Positions 20,909-29,907 of a stretch of DNA of 63,066 nucleotides are shown here, piece by piece. The notes below the pieces were generated by a model that worked only from the letters and a program-made list of their open reading frames with translations, made no database searches and was not told the DNA's origin. The stretch is from Pseudomonadota bacterium. Its GTDB lineage: Bacteria; Pseudomonadota; Alphaproteobacteria; Sphingomonadales; Sphingomonadaceae. Each line of letters starts with the position of its first letter. Position 1 is the stretch's first letter. The translations under genes were made by a program, and so were the position numbers. The stretch spans positions 1 to 63,066 of the forward strand of contig JAFEEX010000039.1 of assembly GCA_018240895.1 (NCBI GenBank), in the 5' to 3' direction.

Positions 20909-22216
20909 ATGCGGCATATCGCGATCATCGGCTCCGGTCCCGCAGGGTACTACACGGCCGAGGCCGCACAAAAGCATTGGGGCGATGATGTACGGGTGGA
21001 CATATTCGATATGCTGCCCGTGCCCTATGGCCTGATCCGCACCGGGGTCGCGCCGGATCATCAGTCAATCAAGGGCGTGTCCCGCCGCTATGAAAGCACC
21101 GCGCTGTCGGACAATGTCCGCTTTGCCGGCAACGTGATGATCGGCCGGGACGTGTCGGTTGAAGAACTGCAATCGTTTTACGATGCGGTGGTTCTGGCAA
21201 CCGGCGCGCCGCATGATCGCAAGCTTGGCCTTGCGGGCGAGGATTTGCCCGGCGTCTATGGCAGCGCCGCCTTCGTCGGCTGGTACAACGGCCACCCGCA
21301 ATTTGCCGGGCTCGATCCGGATTTGTCGGGTCACACTGCCATAGTGATCGGCATGGGCAACGTCGCGCTGGATGTAGCGCGCATCCTGGCCAAGACGCCC
21401 GATGAATTTGCCGGAAGCGATATCGTTGCTCACGCGCTTGATGCGCTGCGCGGTTCGGCCATCCGGCGCATCGTGATCGTAGGGCGGCGCGGCCCGCACC
21501 AGATCATGATGACGCCCAAGGAACTGGGCGAACTGATGCACCTGCACCGCGCCGCGCCGCGCGTCGATCCCGCAGACCTGCCCGAAGAGGGAGAGGACGC
21601 GCTGCTGGAGCCGGGGTCACGCAAATCGGTCAACCACCTGCGCAGCTTCGCGGCCATTCCCGAAAGCCACTACGCCGATACCCCGGTCGAGATCGAGTTT
21701 GATTTCTTCGCCAATCCCCGCGCGATCATCGGCACCTCACGGGTTGAAGGGCTCGAGGTGGAACGCACCGCGCTGGAGGCTGGACGAGCGGTTGGAACCG
21801 GCGAAACCTATGTCATCCCGGCCAGCCTGATCGTTGAATGCATCGGTTATCAAACATCGCCGATCCCCGGCGTTCCGTTTGACGAACGCGCCGGGCGTTT
21901 TCCCAATGACGAGGGACGCATCCTGCCGGGTCTCTATTGCGTCGGCTGGGCCAGGCGCGGGCCGAGCGGCACGATCGGCACCAACCGCCCCGACGGCTTT
22001 GGCGTGGTTGAGAAAATCGCCGAAGATATCGGCGCAGGTTCCAGCAAGCGCGGCCGTGCCGGATTTGATCAACTGGCCGAGGCGCGAAAGCTTGAAGTTG
22101 TAACCTTCCGCGACTGGAAGAAGATCGAAGCCCAGGAAGAAGCCCGCGCCCGTGATGGCGCACCGCGGGAAAAATTCGTCGATGTCAACGCGATGATCAG
22201 GGCGCGCGGGGACTAG
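20909..22216 (+). CDS. Ferredoxin-NADP+ reductase, adrenodoxin reductase type
   Basis: 435 residues from ATG 20909, four bases after phaZ. It has the FAD-binding GSGPAGYYTAE loop at the N-terminus, YGLIRTGVAPDHQSIKGV, the NADP-binding GMGNVALDVARIL, and the VGRRGP and GWARRGPSGTIGTN segments typical of FprA/adrenodoxin-reductase proteins. These enzymes pass electrons from NADPH to ferredoxin, often for cytochrome P450 or iron-sulfur assembly. A role in the PHA pathway is not established; the close spacing only shows likely co-transcription. Confidence 0.87.
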   Translation: MRHIAIIGSGPAGYYTAEAAQKHWGDDVRVDIFDMLPVPYGLIRTGVAPDHQSIKGVSRRYESTALSDNVRFAGNVMIGRDVSVEELQSFYDAVVLATGAPHDRKLGLAGEDLPGVYGSAAFVGWYNGHPQFAGLDPDLSGHTAIVIGMGNVALDVARILAKTPDEFAGSDIVAHALDALRGSAIRRIVIVGRRGPHQIMMTPKELGELMHLHRAAPRVDPADLPEEGEDALLEPGSRKSVNHLRSFAAIPESHYADTPVEIEFDFFANPRAIIGTSRVEGLEVERTALEAGRAVGTGETYVIPASLIVECIGYQTSPIPGVPFDERAGRFPNDEGRILPGLYCVGWARRGPSGTIGTNRPDGFGVVEKIAEDIGAGSSKRGRAGFDQLAEARKLEVVTFRDWKKIEAQEEARARDGAPREKFVDVNAMIRARGD

Positions 22217-22390
22217 GCCGTGAGTTCGCCGGGCAGGTGGACAAATCCGGAGCGTCGGGAACGTCAGCAATGCCATCTTGTCCGACAAAGCTGACATTCC
22301 GGATTCGATAACAATGCGGTCGTTCGGCGCTTAATATGAAACGTCCAATAGCCGACATTTTCGCGTCAATGCATACCATACTGTCGAGTC

Positions 22391-22419
22391 TTGAACTCTC
22401 GCACTCGGGACTTCATATT
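22391..22419 (+). promoter_or_regulatory. Sigma-70-like promoter upstream of the repeat/RT island
   Basis: TTGAAC (22391-22396) and CATATT (22414-22419) with a 17-base spacer, each matching 4 of 6 consensus positions. A start 7 bases past the -10 would fall at about 22426, essentially the first base of the first 134-bp repeat (22427). Inferred from sequence only. Confidence 0.35.
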
Positions 22420-22426
22420 GTGAGCG

Positions 22427-22560
22427 CTGACTTTGGCGGTGATCGGGACAGGCGGCGCGTCCGTTGTGACCATGACTCATTGCCACGGCGAGGCGACGAC
22501 TCAGGTTGACGCCAAGTATGCGCGGCACGGGCCATTTGGAACCGCTGCGAGGTTTAGCGC
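22427..22560 (+). repeat. 134-bp direct repeat, copy 1
   Basis: Identical base for base to 22805-22938. Starts CTGACTTTGGCGG and ends GAGGTTTAGCGC. It can fold: GGAC/GTCC near its start, and CGCGGC against GCTGCG near its end. The frame reading LTLAVIGTG is closed by a stop just upstream in this copy, so it is not the start of a gene here. Confidence 0.95.
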
Positions 22561-22804
22561 CGATCCGTCTGACGAGTTTAAGCTAACTGTAACCTTTACC
22601 ACATCGGGTATCTGTCGGGCAGTTAGTAGCATTAATTTGGAGGGCGGGCGGAAGCCGGTTGCGCGATCTCGTCGCTTGCCAGCGCCCCCAAAAAGGGTAG
22701 CATCGGGTGAGAGGTGAGAACATGCGAAGGACATGCAAAAACGTGCCAACTTGTCGGCACGGAACGTCAAGCGGGCGCTGATTATTCGCCGCCTTCTTGC
22801 CGGA
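22561..22804 (+). ncRNA. Structured spacer between the repeats, candidate non-coding RNA
   Basis: 244 bases with no convincing gene. A nested hairpin is visible: CTAACTG (22583-22589) pairs with CAGTTAG (22620-22626), and inside it TACC (22597-22600) pairs with GGTA (22607-22610). A GC-rich stretch follows with GGGCG/CGCCC (22642-22646, 22683-22687). Position upstream of a reverse transcriptase, between two identical repeats and after a possible promoter, is the reason to suspect a template or guide RNA. No covariation evidence is available. Confidence 0.3.
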
Positions 22805-22938
22805 CTGACTTTGGCGGTGATCGGGACAGGCGGCGCGTCCGTTGTGACCATGACTCATTGCCACGGCGAGGCGACGACTCAGGTTGACGCCAAGTATGCG
22901 CGGCACGGGCCATTTGGAACCGCTGCGAGGTTTAGCGC
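22805..22938 (+). repeat. 134-bp direct repeat, copy 2
   Basis: Identical to 22427-22560. It ends 8 bases before the preferred start codon of the reverse transcriptase (22947). An alternative RT start at ATG 22896 would lie inside this repeat. Downstream of both copies there is weak residual similarity (TCCGTC and GTTTA), so the duplication may once have been longer. Confidence 0.95.
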
Positions 22939-22946
22939 TCCGTCAG

Positions 22947-24308
22947 ATGGGTCTGGTTTACCGACAGGACCCGCAAGACGTGTTTTCGAAGCTACGTAGA
23001 GCCGTTCACAAATCTTCCAACCTTGAAGACGCTTGGCGGGTAATTTACCGCAACGGCAAGTTCTCCAATTCTGAAGACGTTCGGCAAGCGATCGAGCGCT
23101 TTTCCGAAGACCCGGCTGGCAATCTCCGATCAATACAGCGCCGCCTTTCGCGCGGAACGTTCGACTTTGGGCAGGCCAGAGGAGCGCCGATTCAAAAGCG
23201 CGATGGAAAGGGCAATCTCACGGGAAAAATTCGCCCGATTGTCATCGCGTCGCTTGAGGCCCGAGTTGTGCAAAGGGCAATTCTCAATGTCTTGGTCGAA
23301 ATTCCGGCACTCAAGCCCTACGCAAACACGCCCTATAGTTTTGGCGGGTTACGCAAAGCTGGCGCGGGTGACAGAGCTAGGGGCGATGACGTATCGGCAG
23401 TACCCGCTGCGATCAAGGCCGTGCTTGATGAGATCGGTCGAGGAGCAGGCTGGATCGCGGCTGCGGATATCACTGGCTTCTTCACCAAGATTCCAAAGCC
23501 AACGGTGACAGGCATAATCTGCGGCGCGATCAAAGATGATGATTTCATGGCGCTGCTTGAGGCTGCCATCAGCGTTGAACTGGCGAACTTGAGCGAGTTG
23601 CGGAAATTCGCTGATCAGTTTCCAATCGAAGATATTGGCGTTGCGCAAGGTAATTCCTTGTCCCCCTTGCTCGGCAACATCCTCCTCGCGGAATTTGATA
23701 ACGCGATGAACGAAGGGGATAGCCGCTGCATTAGATACATCGACGACTTCGTCATTCTCGCCCCAACAAGGAAGGCAGCTGACGCACGCCTCCGCAAGGC
23801 CAAAAGGCTGCTGAAGGAGTTCGAAATGGAACTCGCGCCCGAGAAATCGTCGAGGCAGGCGCATGAGGTGAGTAAGGGCCTTGAGTTTTTGGGGATCGAG
23901 ATATCGCCAGGCTTTGTTCGCCCCGCCAAGAAGGCGCGCACCAAATTTCTCGCTTCAATCGACACGCAGTTTGAAGCAAGTAAGACTGCAATCACGGGTC
24001 TTCGCCATGGCCATAAACTTGATCCAAAGTTAGCTCTGATCGCGACGCTCAAGCGGATTGACGGCATGATAGACGGTTGGGGCAAACATTACTGGTTCTG
24101 CAATGATCGACAGCTATTTCGAGCCATCGATGAAAAGGTTCGCTCGGCTATCGGCGCATATCTGGGAGCCTACTCCGACACACGGGGTCGATTGCCCGAA
24201 GGAAAGGAGCATTTGCCTCTCGGTTTGGCGGAGCTTGGCGAAATGGAACGTAGTCCGTTTGTATATCCCAAGCTAGCTGCAACAACCGTTGTGGAACGAA
24301 GCAGTTAG
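22947..24308 (+). CDS. Reverse transcriptase, group II-like, no endonuclease domain
   Basis: 453 residues from ATG 22947; ATG 22896 is an alternative. RT motifs in order: an N-terminal RT0-like region (NLEDAWRVIYRNGKFSNSEDV), RPIVIASLEARVVQRAIL, catalytic motif A with DITGFF (Asp174), GVAQGNSLSPLLGNILLAEFD (residue 232 on), catalytic YIDD (264-267), GLEFLGIEIS, and a helical thumb-like end (IDGMIDGWGKHYWF). There is no HNH nuclease, protease or CRISPR gene. GC content is visibly lower (45-52% in sampled lines) than in flanking genes, a sign of transfer. The QGxxLSP motif argues against a diversity-generating retroelement. It could be a defence-type RT or a degraded group II-like element. Subfamily not assigned. 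Confidence 0.88.
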   Translation: MGLVYRQDPQDVFSKLRRAVHKSSNLEDAWRVIYRNGKFSNSEDVRQAIERFSEDPAGNLRSIQRRLSRGTFDFGQARGAPIQKRDGKGNLTGKIRPIVIASLEARVVQRAILNVLVEIPALKPYANTPYSFGGLRKAGAGDRARGDDVSAVPAAIKAVLDEIGRGAGWIAAADITGFFTKIPKPTVTGIICGAIKDDDFMALLEAAISVELANLSELRKFADQFPIEDIGVAQGNSLSPLLGNILLAEFDNAMNEGDSRCIRYIDDFVILAPTRKAADARLRKAKRLLKEFEMELAPEKSSRQAHEVSKGLEFLGIEISPGFVRPAKKARTKFLASIDTQFEASKTAITGLRHGHKLDPKLALIATLKRIDGMIDGWGKHYWFCNDRQLFRAIDEKVRSAIGAYLGAYSDTRGRLPEGKEHLPLGLAELGEMERSPFVYPKLAATTVVERSS

Positions 24309-24510
24309 AAATTGATGTCCGGATTTCTGAGTCTTACTTCAGAAGCGAACAGTCCACTCCCCCACCATTCCAGACAGACCACCCCCATTCGCCCGCGCAT
24401 TCTGCTCACCCGGCCTGCAAACCATGCAGCAACACCCTTGCCCTGACGCCCCACCCATGATTTAATCGTCCGGTTAAGCGGTGACAGAATCGCCGCATCG
24501 GGAGTGTGCC

Positions 24511-26280
24511 ATGCCTGCCTATGACCTGATCATCCGCAATGGAACCATCGTTGACGGAACCGGAGCCGCCCGCTTTGCCGGCGATGTCGCAGTGAAGGAC
24601 GGGTTGATTGCGGCGGTGGGGACAGTCCACGGCGATGCCGCGCAGGAAATTGATGCGAAAGGCAGGATTGTCGCGCCGGGCTGGGTTGACGTTCACACCC
24701 ATTATGATGGCCAGGCCACGTGGGACGCGGAAATGGCCCCGTCCAGCTGGCACGGCGTCACCACCGTAATCATGGGCAACTGCGGCGTGGGTTTTGCCCC
24801 CGCCGCGCCCGATCGCCACGGCTGGCTGATCGGCCTGATGGAGGGGGTGGAGGACATTCCCGGCACGGCCCTGGCCGAAGGGATGAAGTGGGATTGGGAA
24901 ACCTTCCCCGAATACCTCGACGCGCTGGAGCGGCTGCCCCGTGCGGTTGATGTCGGCACTCACGTTCCCCACGGCGCGGTGCGCGCCTATGTGCTGGGCG
25001 ACCGGGAAATGCCCGGCGCGGTTCCCACGGCTGACGACATAGAAAAGATGGCGGCGATTGTTGAGGACGGGGTCCGGGCCGGGGCGCTGGGCTTTTCCAC
25101 CAGCCGCACCGTGCTGCACCGCTCAATCGAAGGCGAAGTGGTGCCCGGCACCACGGCCACCAAGGAAGAGCTGATCGCAATCGGCCGGGCCATGGGCCGG
25201 GCGGGCCACGGCGTGTTTGAAATGGCCAGCGATATGCGCCGCGAATGGGATGAATTCGGCTGGATGGGGCAGATGAGCCGCGAAACCGGGCTGCCCTGCA
25301 CCTATGCCGCGCTGCAATCCATCGCCAAGGAAATGCCGCTGGAGGAACAGATCGCGGCGATGCGTGCTGAAAACGACAACGGCGCCAATATCGTGGCGCA
25401 GATCGCACTGCGCGGTAATGGCATCATCATGGCCTGGGAGGGGACGGTTCATCCCTTCCGTTTCCGCCCAAGCTGGAATGCGATTGCCGAGCTGCCCTGG
25501 GCGGAGCAGCGCGCCAAGCTGCTTGATCCTGCGTTCAAGGCGCAACTGCTTTCCGAAACGAACGACCTGTCCGAAGTGCCGGTCGATATCGTCGGCCTGA
25601 TCATGGTGGTCTGCGGCGGCTGGACCATGCAGTTCGAAATGGACCCGGACTTCGATTATGAACCGCAGGCCGATGAAAGCATTGCCGCCCGCGCCGCCGC
25701 AGCGGGGGTCAGCGGTGATGAATATGCCTATGATCTGCTGTGCCGCGATGATGGCAAGGGCTTCATCTATCTGCCGATCCTCAACTATGCTGACGGCAAC
25801 CTTGATTTCCTGGAAGCGTTGCAGGCAAGCGACGATACGGTCAATTCGCTGTCGGATGGCGGGGCCCATTGTGGGACGATCTGCGACGCCGCCAGCCCAA
25901 CCTTCATGCTCCAGCACTGGGTGCGGGACCGCAAGCGCGCCCAAAACCGCGCCAATGGGCGGATCACGCTGGAACAGGCGATCAAGCGCCAGTGCCGCGA
26001 TACCGCGCGGCTTTATGGCCTGGACGATCGCGGGATTATCGCGCCGGGATATCTGGCTGACCTAAACGTGATCGACATGGACGCGATCAAGCTGGGCAAG
26101 CCGTGGCTGGCCTTTGACCTGCCGGCCGGCGGAAAGCGCCTGTTGCAGCGCGCCGAGGGGTATGACTGCACGATCAAGGGCGGGGTTGTGACGTTCCTCG
26201 GCGGCGAATGGACCGGGGCAACGCCGGGCGGCCTGATCCGCGGACCGCAGCAGGTTGCGCTGGCGGAAGCGGCGGAATGA
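24511..26280 (+). CDS. N-acyl-D-amino-acid deacylase-like amidohydrolase
   Basis: 589 residues from ATG 24511 (MPAYDLIIRNGTIVDGTG). Amidohydrolase-superfamily signs: the small N-terminal beta-sandwich, the metal-binding HTHYDGQ motif, DLSEVP and a late SDGGAHCGTICDAA aspartate region. The ending TIKGGVVTFLGGEWTGATPGGLIRGPQQ is typical of the D-aminoacylase-like group. Such enzymes hydrolyse N-acyl-D-amino acids or cyclic amides. The exact substrate is open. Its stop overlaps the start of the next gene (ATGA), so the two are likely translated together. Confidence 0.82.
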   Translation: MPAYDLIIRNGTIVDGTGAARFAGDVAVKDGLIAAVGTVHGDAAQEIDAKGRIVAPGWVDVHTHYDGQATWDAEMAPSSWHGVTTVIMGNCGVGFAPAAPDRHGWLIGLMEGVEDIPGTALAEGMKWDWETFPEYLDALERLPRAVDVGTHVPHGAVRAYVLGDREMPGAVPTADDIEKMAAIVEDGVRAGALGFSTSRTVLHRSIEGEVVPGTTATKEELIAIGRAMGRAGHGVFEMASDMRREWDEFGWMGQMSRETGLPCTYAALQSIAKEMPLEEQIAAMRAENDNGANIVAQIALRGNGIIMAWEGTVHPFRFRPSWNAIAELPWAEQRAKLLDPAFKAQLLSETNDLSEVPVDIVGLIMVVCGGWTMQFEMDPDFDYEPQADESIAARAAAAGVSGDEYAYDLLCRDDGKGFIYLPILNYADGNLDFLEALQASDDTVNSLSDGGAHCGTICDAASPTFMLQHWVRDRKRAQNRANGRITLEQAIKRQCRDTARLYGLDDRGIIAPGYLADLNVIDMDAIKLGKPWLAFDLPAGGKRLLQRAEGYDCTIKGGVVTFLGGEWTGATPGGLIRGPQQVALAEAAE

Positions 26281-27290
26281 GCCAGCGCGCGGTTCGCGTC
26301 GGCTCGCCCGCCAGTCTCGACACCCTGCTGCCCGCGGCGGCGGATGATCCGGGCCAGCCCGGCCCCGGCGAAATCCGCGTCAGGCTGGCGGCGTCATCGT
26401 TGAACTACCACGATTTCGCGGTGGTGACGGGGATGATCCCCGCCGAGGCCGGACGCATCCCGATGTCGGACGGTGCCGGAACGGTTGAGGCGGTGGGTGA
26501 AGGCGTCAGCGAGTTCAAGGCCGGCGATGCCGTTGTCTCCACCTTCTTTCCCGACTGGATCGACGGTGCACCGCCCGTCACCGCCTTCAAGGGCGTGCCC
26601 GGTGACGGAATAGACGGCTATGCGCGTGAGGTGGTGGTTACCCCGGCGCACTGGTTCACCCGCGTTCCAGCCGGCTACAGCCATGCAGAGGCCGCAACCC
26701 TCACCTGCGCCGGCCTCACCGCATGGCGCGCGCTGTTTGTTGACGATGCGGTGAAGCCCGGATCGACCGTGCTGGTACAAGGCAGCGGCGGGGTTTCCAT
26801 CTTCGCGCTGCAATTCGCCAAGGCCGCCGGCGCGCGCGTGATTGCAACCTCCTCGTCGGACGAGAAGCTGGAGCGGCTGAAAGCGCGCGGCGCGGATGAG
26901 TTGATCAACTACCGCGAAACACCGGCCTGGGGAATGAAGGCGCTGGAACTGACCGGCGGCGTGGGTGTCGATACCGTGGTCGAAATCGGCGGATCGGGCA
27001 CGCTTGACCAGTCGATGATGGCCACCCGCGTTGGCGGCCACGTCGCCCTGATCGGCGTGCTTGCAGGCTTTGCCGGGCCGGTGCAGACCGCCCTGCTGAT
27101 GGCAAAGAACCTGCGCGTCCAGGGCCTGACCGTGGGCAGCCGCACCCAGCAACTGGCGATGATCGCGGGGATTGAGGCGAACGGGATCAAGCCCGTGATT
27201 TCCAATCACTTCCCGCTGGAACGACTGGCCGATGCCTTCAGGCATCAGGCGGCGAATGGGCATTTCGGCAAGATCGTCGTGGACATTTAG
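26277..27290 (+). CDS. MDR family NAD(P)-dependent alcohol dehydrogenase/quinone reductase
   Basis: 337 residues; ATG 26277 overlaps the previous stop by an ATGA. The N-terminal GroES-like domain has LAASSLNYHDFAVVTG and MSDGAGTVEAVGEG. The Rossmann domain has VLVQGSGGVSIFALQFAKAAGARVIATSSSDEK. The usual zinc cysteines and catalytic zinc ligands are not seen, which fits zinc-free MDR reductases. Coupling to the upstream hydrolase suggests one pathway, unidentified. It ends overlapping the convergent gene at 27287-27290. Confidence 0.82.
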   Translation: MSQRAVRVGSPASLDTLLPAAADDPGQPGPGEIRVRLAASSLNYHDFAVVTGMIPAEAGRIPMSDGAGTVEAVGEGVSEFKAGDAVVSTFFPDWIDGAPPVTAFKGVPGDGIDGYAREVVVTPAHWFTRVPAGYSHAEAATLTCAGLTAWRALFVDDAVKPGSTVLVQGSGGVSIFALQFAKAAGARVIATSSSDEKLERLKARGADELINYRETPAWGMKALELTGGVGVDTVVEIGGSGTLDQSMMATRVGGHVALIGVLAGFAGPVQTALLMAKNLRVQGLTVGSRTQQLAMIAGIEANGIKPVISNHFPLERLADAFRHQAANGHFGKIVVDI

Positions 27291-27844
27291 CCAAGAGGTA
27301 TTGTCGCCCCGCCCAGCATCATTCGCGGATCATCCTTGTGAACCTTGGCCGCGCCCCATGTGCCATCGGGACGACGCCCCGTAACGACAATCTCACTGTC
27401 ATCCACCGGTCCCAAATCCACTTCGCGGTCGGGCAGCATGACGATGACCTTGCTGCCGATCGAAATCAGGACTTGCCTGTTTTGCTGGAATGCAAGCGCG
27501 GCAAGGGCTTTGATGTCGCCATACCAGGGCTGCTCGCGCCAACGGCCCGGCGCACCGGGATCGACCGTGAAATTGATGCGAAAGTCCAGTTCGCTGATGA
27601 TGACAATTCGCGATCTGGCCGGATGCCAATGTTCGGGCACAGCATCCCAGACCAAGTACCCGCAATGGAATTCTGCACAGCGATCGGGCCGCTGGGAATA
27701 GATTGCGCAGCCCTTGCCTGGAACGCAGTGCCGGCACCATTGCCCCTTGGCACTATCCGTTTCCGGTATTCGCAACACCTTGCAGCATAGCGTGCAGGTT
27801 CCGCAACTGCGGCCCGTGATTGTGGTGCCTTGGCCGGCCGTCAC
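27287..27844 (-). CDS. YkgJ family cysteine-cluster protein
   Basis: 185 residues. The N-terminal third has a dense cysteine pattern: SCGTCTLCCKVL, WCRHCVPGKGC, DRCAEFHC. This is the layout of the YkgJ/CxxCxxCC zinc- or iron-binding family of unknown function. The rest is less conserved and hydrophilic. Its start overlaps the dnaN stop by 4 bases (27841-27844), so it is probably made from the dnaN transcript. Confidence 0.75.
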   Translation of the reverse strand: MTAGQGTTITGRSCGTCTLCCKVLRIPETDSAKGQWCRHCVPGKGCAIYSQRPDRCAEFHCGYLVWDAVPEHWHPARSRIVIISELDFRINFTVDPGAPGRWREQPWYGDIKALAALAFQQNRQVLISIGSKVIVMLPDREVDLGPVDDSEIVVTGRRPDGTWGAAKVHKDDPRMMLGGATIPLG

Positions 27845-28959
27845 ACCCGCATCGGCATCAGCACGTAAAGCGCGGGGCTCTTCTCGTCCTGGCGGATCAG
27901 GGTTGGGGCACCGGCGTCGGCGAGGTGAAGCTCAACCGTGTCGCCCTCGATCTGGCCAAGGATGTCCTTGAGATAATTGGCGTTGAAACCGATTTCAAAC
28001 CCTGTTGAGCTGTAATCCGCCGGCACCTCTTCCGCTGCCGTGCCGTTGTCTGGCGAAGTCACCGAAAGGGTGACCTTGTCATTTTCCAGCGCCATCTTGA
28101 CCGCGCGGGTCTTTTCCGTGGCGATGGTGGCCACACGGTCCACCCCTTCCCAGAAACTGCGTGGATCAAGCTTCAGCAGCTTGTCATTCCCCGTGGGGAT
28201 GACCCGGGTGTAATCGGGGAAAGTGCCGTCGATCAGCTTGCTGGTCAGCACCACGCCATTTTCGCCGCCCAGGGTAAAGCGCACCTTGCTGGCCGAAAGA
28301 TCAATCAGCACGCTCGAATCGAGCGCTTCTTCCAGCAGCTTGCGCAGTTCGGCCACGCATTTGCGCGGCACGATCACGTCTGGCATCCCCTCTGCCCCGT
28401 CGGGGCGCGCCAGGGTAAAGCGGGCCAGCCGGTGGCCGTCTGTTGCCGCCGCTTTCAACTCTTCATCAGAAACATGAAGGAAAATGCCGTTGAGGTAGTA
28501 CCGCGTTTCCTCGGTGCTGATTGCAAAACGGGTGCGGTCAATCAGCTGGGCAAGCGTTGCCGCGGGCAGTTCAAAGCTGGTCGGCAAATCGCCCTCGACG
28601 ATCACCGGGAAATCGTCACGCGGCAGGGTCGGCAGCGAAAAGCGGCTGCGCCCGGCTTTCACCGTCATCCGGTTGTCAGCGGTTTCCAGGCTGACCTGGC
28701 TGCCATCGGGCAGCTTGCGAGCGATGTCGAACAGCAAGTGCGCCGAAACCGTGATCGCCCCCGGCCCATCCACCGAAACCGCCCCCAGGCTTTCCACCAC
28801 CTGCAGGTCAAGGTCGGTAGCCATCACCCGCACCGTGCCGTCACCCGAAGCCTCTATCAGGACGTTGGAGAGGATCGGAATGGTGTTGCGCCGCTCAACG
28901 ACGGATTGGACGTGCGACAGGCATTTGAGCAGCGTCGCGCGTTCGATGGTGGCCTTCAT
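27841..28959 (-). CDS. dnaN: DNA polymerase III sliding clamp (beta subunit)
   Basis: 372 residues from ATG 28959 (MKATIERATLLKCLSHVQSVVERRNTIPILSNVLIEA), the usual DnaN beginning; the frame is open to 29055 but that extension is not conserved. The three-domain clamp ends in the conserved ALYVLMPMRV. The clamp encircles DNA and tethers polymerase III. dnaA and recF are not adjacent in this window. ATG is preceded by a short GC-rich leader. Confidence 0.97.
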   Translation of the reverse strand: MKATIERATLLKCLSHVQSVVERRNTIPILSNVLIEASGDGTVRVMATDLDLQVVESLGAVSVDGPGAITVSAHLLFDIARKLPDGSQVSLETADNRMTVKAGRSRFSLPTLPRDDFPVIVEGDLPTSFELPAATLAQLIDRTRFAISTEETRYYLNGIFLHVSDEELKAAATDGHRLARFTLARPDGAEGMPDVIVPRKCVAELRKLLEEALDSSVLIDLSASKVRFTLGGENGVVLTSKLIDGTFPDYTRVIPTGNDKLLKLDPRSFWEGVDRVATIATEKTRAVKMALENDKVTLSVTSPDNGTAAEEVPADYSSTGFEIGFNANYLKDILGQIEGDTVELHLADAGAPTLIRQDEKSPALYVLMPMRV

Positions 28960-29139
28960 GGTCGTACCGTGTCCCCTATGGGCGCGCTGCCGGAATCGCC
29001 TGCGCGCGCCCTCATTTCGGACTGCCTTTCTTAACGCCAGAGGGCTTGGCGGCAAGGCAGAACGTGCCGATTCAGGGGGAAACTGGGGATAATTTCGCGG
29101 GTTGCGCGGCGTTGCTGGCGCGCAGCCTTGATCCGCGCC

Positions 29140-29904
29140 CTATGAAATCATCGCCATCCCGCCGTTGACGTGCAGGGTCTGCCCGGTGATATAGCCGGCC
29201 TCGCTACTGGCGAGATAGGCCACTGCCGCGCCAATATCCTCGCCCTCACCCATGCGGCCCATCGGAATCCGGGCGTTAAGCGCATCCTTCTGGGCATCGG
29301 GCAGCCCGTCAGTCATCGCGGTGCGGATGAAGCCGGGGGCAACGCAGTTGACCGTGATGCCGCGGCTGGCAACTTCCTGGCCCAGCGATTTCGACATCCC
29401 GACCAATCCGGCCTTTGCCGCGGCATAGTTGACCTGCCCGGGGTTTCCGGTGGCGCCGACAACGCTAGTAATGGTGATGATCCGCCCGTGGCGCGCCTTC
29501 ATCATCGGTTTGCAGGCGGCGCGCATCAGGCGAAACGCGGCTTCCAGATTGACCCGGATCACCGCATCCCACTCTTCATCCTTCATCCGCATCGCCAGAT
29601 TGTCACGCGTGATGCCGGCATTGTTGACCAGAATGTCAATCTTGCCCAGCGTGTCGAGTGTTGCGGGAACCAGATGCTCGACCTGTTCAGCGTTGGACAA
29701 GTCACAGGTAATCTCGATGTGATCGTGGCCGTAGGTATCGTTGAGTTCCTCGCGAAAGGCGCGCAGCTTGGCCGGATTGGTTCCCGACAGCGCCAATCGC
29801 GCACCCTGACGCGCAAGCGCATGGCTGATCGCAGAACCTATCCCGCCGGCGGCTCCGGTAACGAGGGCGGTCATGCCGGTCAGGTCGAACATACGGTTTT
29901 CCAT
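29140..29904 (-). CDS. fabG: 3-oxoacyl-[acyl-carrier-protein] reductase
   Basis: 254 residues, short-chain dehydrogenase: cofactor loop TGAAGGIGSAI, NNAGITRDN, catalytic Ser in ITSVVGATGN, the Y-x-x-x-K in YAAAKAG, and the FabG-type RMKDEEWDAVI and C-terminal ITGQTLHVNGGM. It reduces 3-oxoacyl-ACP with NADPH in type II fatty acid synthesis. Its start follows the fabD stop by 3 bases, so fabD-fabG form an operon. A ribosome binding site (AGGAGC) precedes the ATG at 29904. Confidence 0.96.
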   Translation of the reverse strand: MENRMFDLTGMTALVTGAAGGIGSAISHALARQGARLALSGTNPAKLRAFREELNDTYGHDHIEITCDLSNAEQVEHLVPATLDTLGKIDILVNNAGITRDNLAMRMKDEEWDAVIRVNLEAAFRLMRAACKPMMKARHGRIITITSVVGATGNPGQVNYAAAKAGLVGMSKSLGQEVASRGITVNCVAPGFIRTAMTDGLPDAQKDALNARIPMGRMGEGEDIGAAVAYLASSEAGYITGQTLHVNGGMAMIS

Positions 29905-29907
29905 GAC

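Noticed and set aside
22427-22938. Diversity-generating retroelement template/variable repeat pair
   Set aside because: The copies are identical with no adenine-directed changes, the RT has QGxxLSP rather than the DGR-type motif, and there is no accessory or target gene with a C-type lectin end.
22733-22999. 88-residue ORF running from the spacer through repeat copy 2 and overlapping the RT start
   Set aside because: Start codon sits only two bases after its GAAGG, copy 1 carries a stop just ahead of the same frame, and no domain is recognisable; kept as a possibility within the island but not listed as a gene.
22298-24325. 8-base direct repeat TCCGGATT on both sides of the RT island (22298-22305, 24318-24325)
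   Set aside because: Too short to distinguish from chance as an insertion target duplication.
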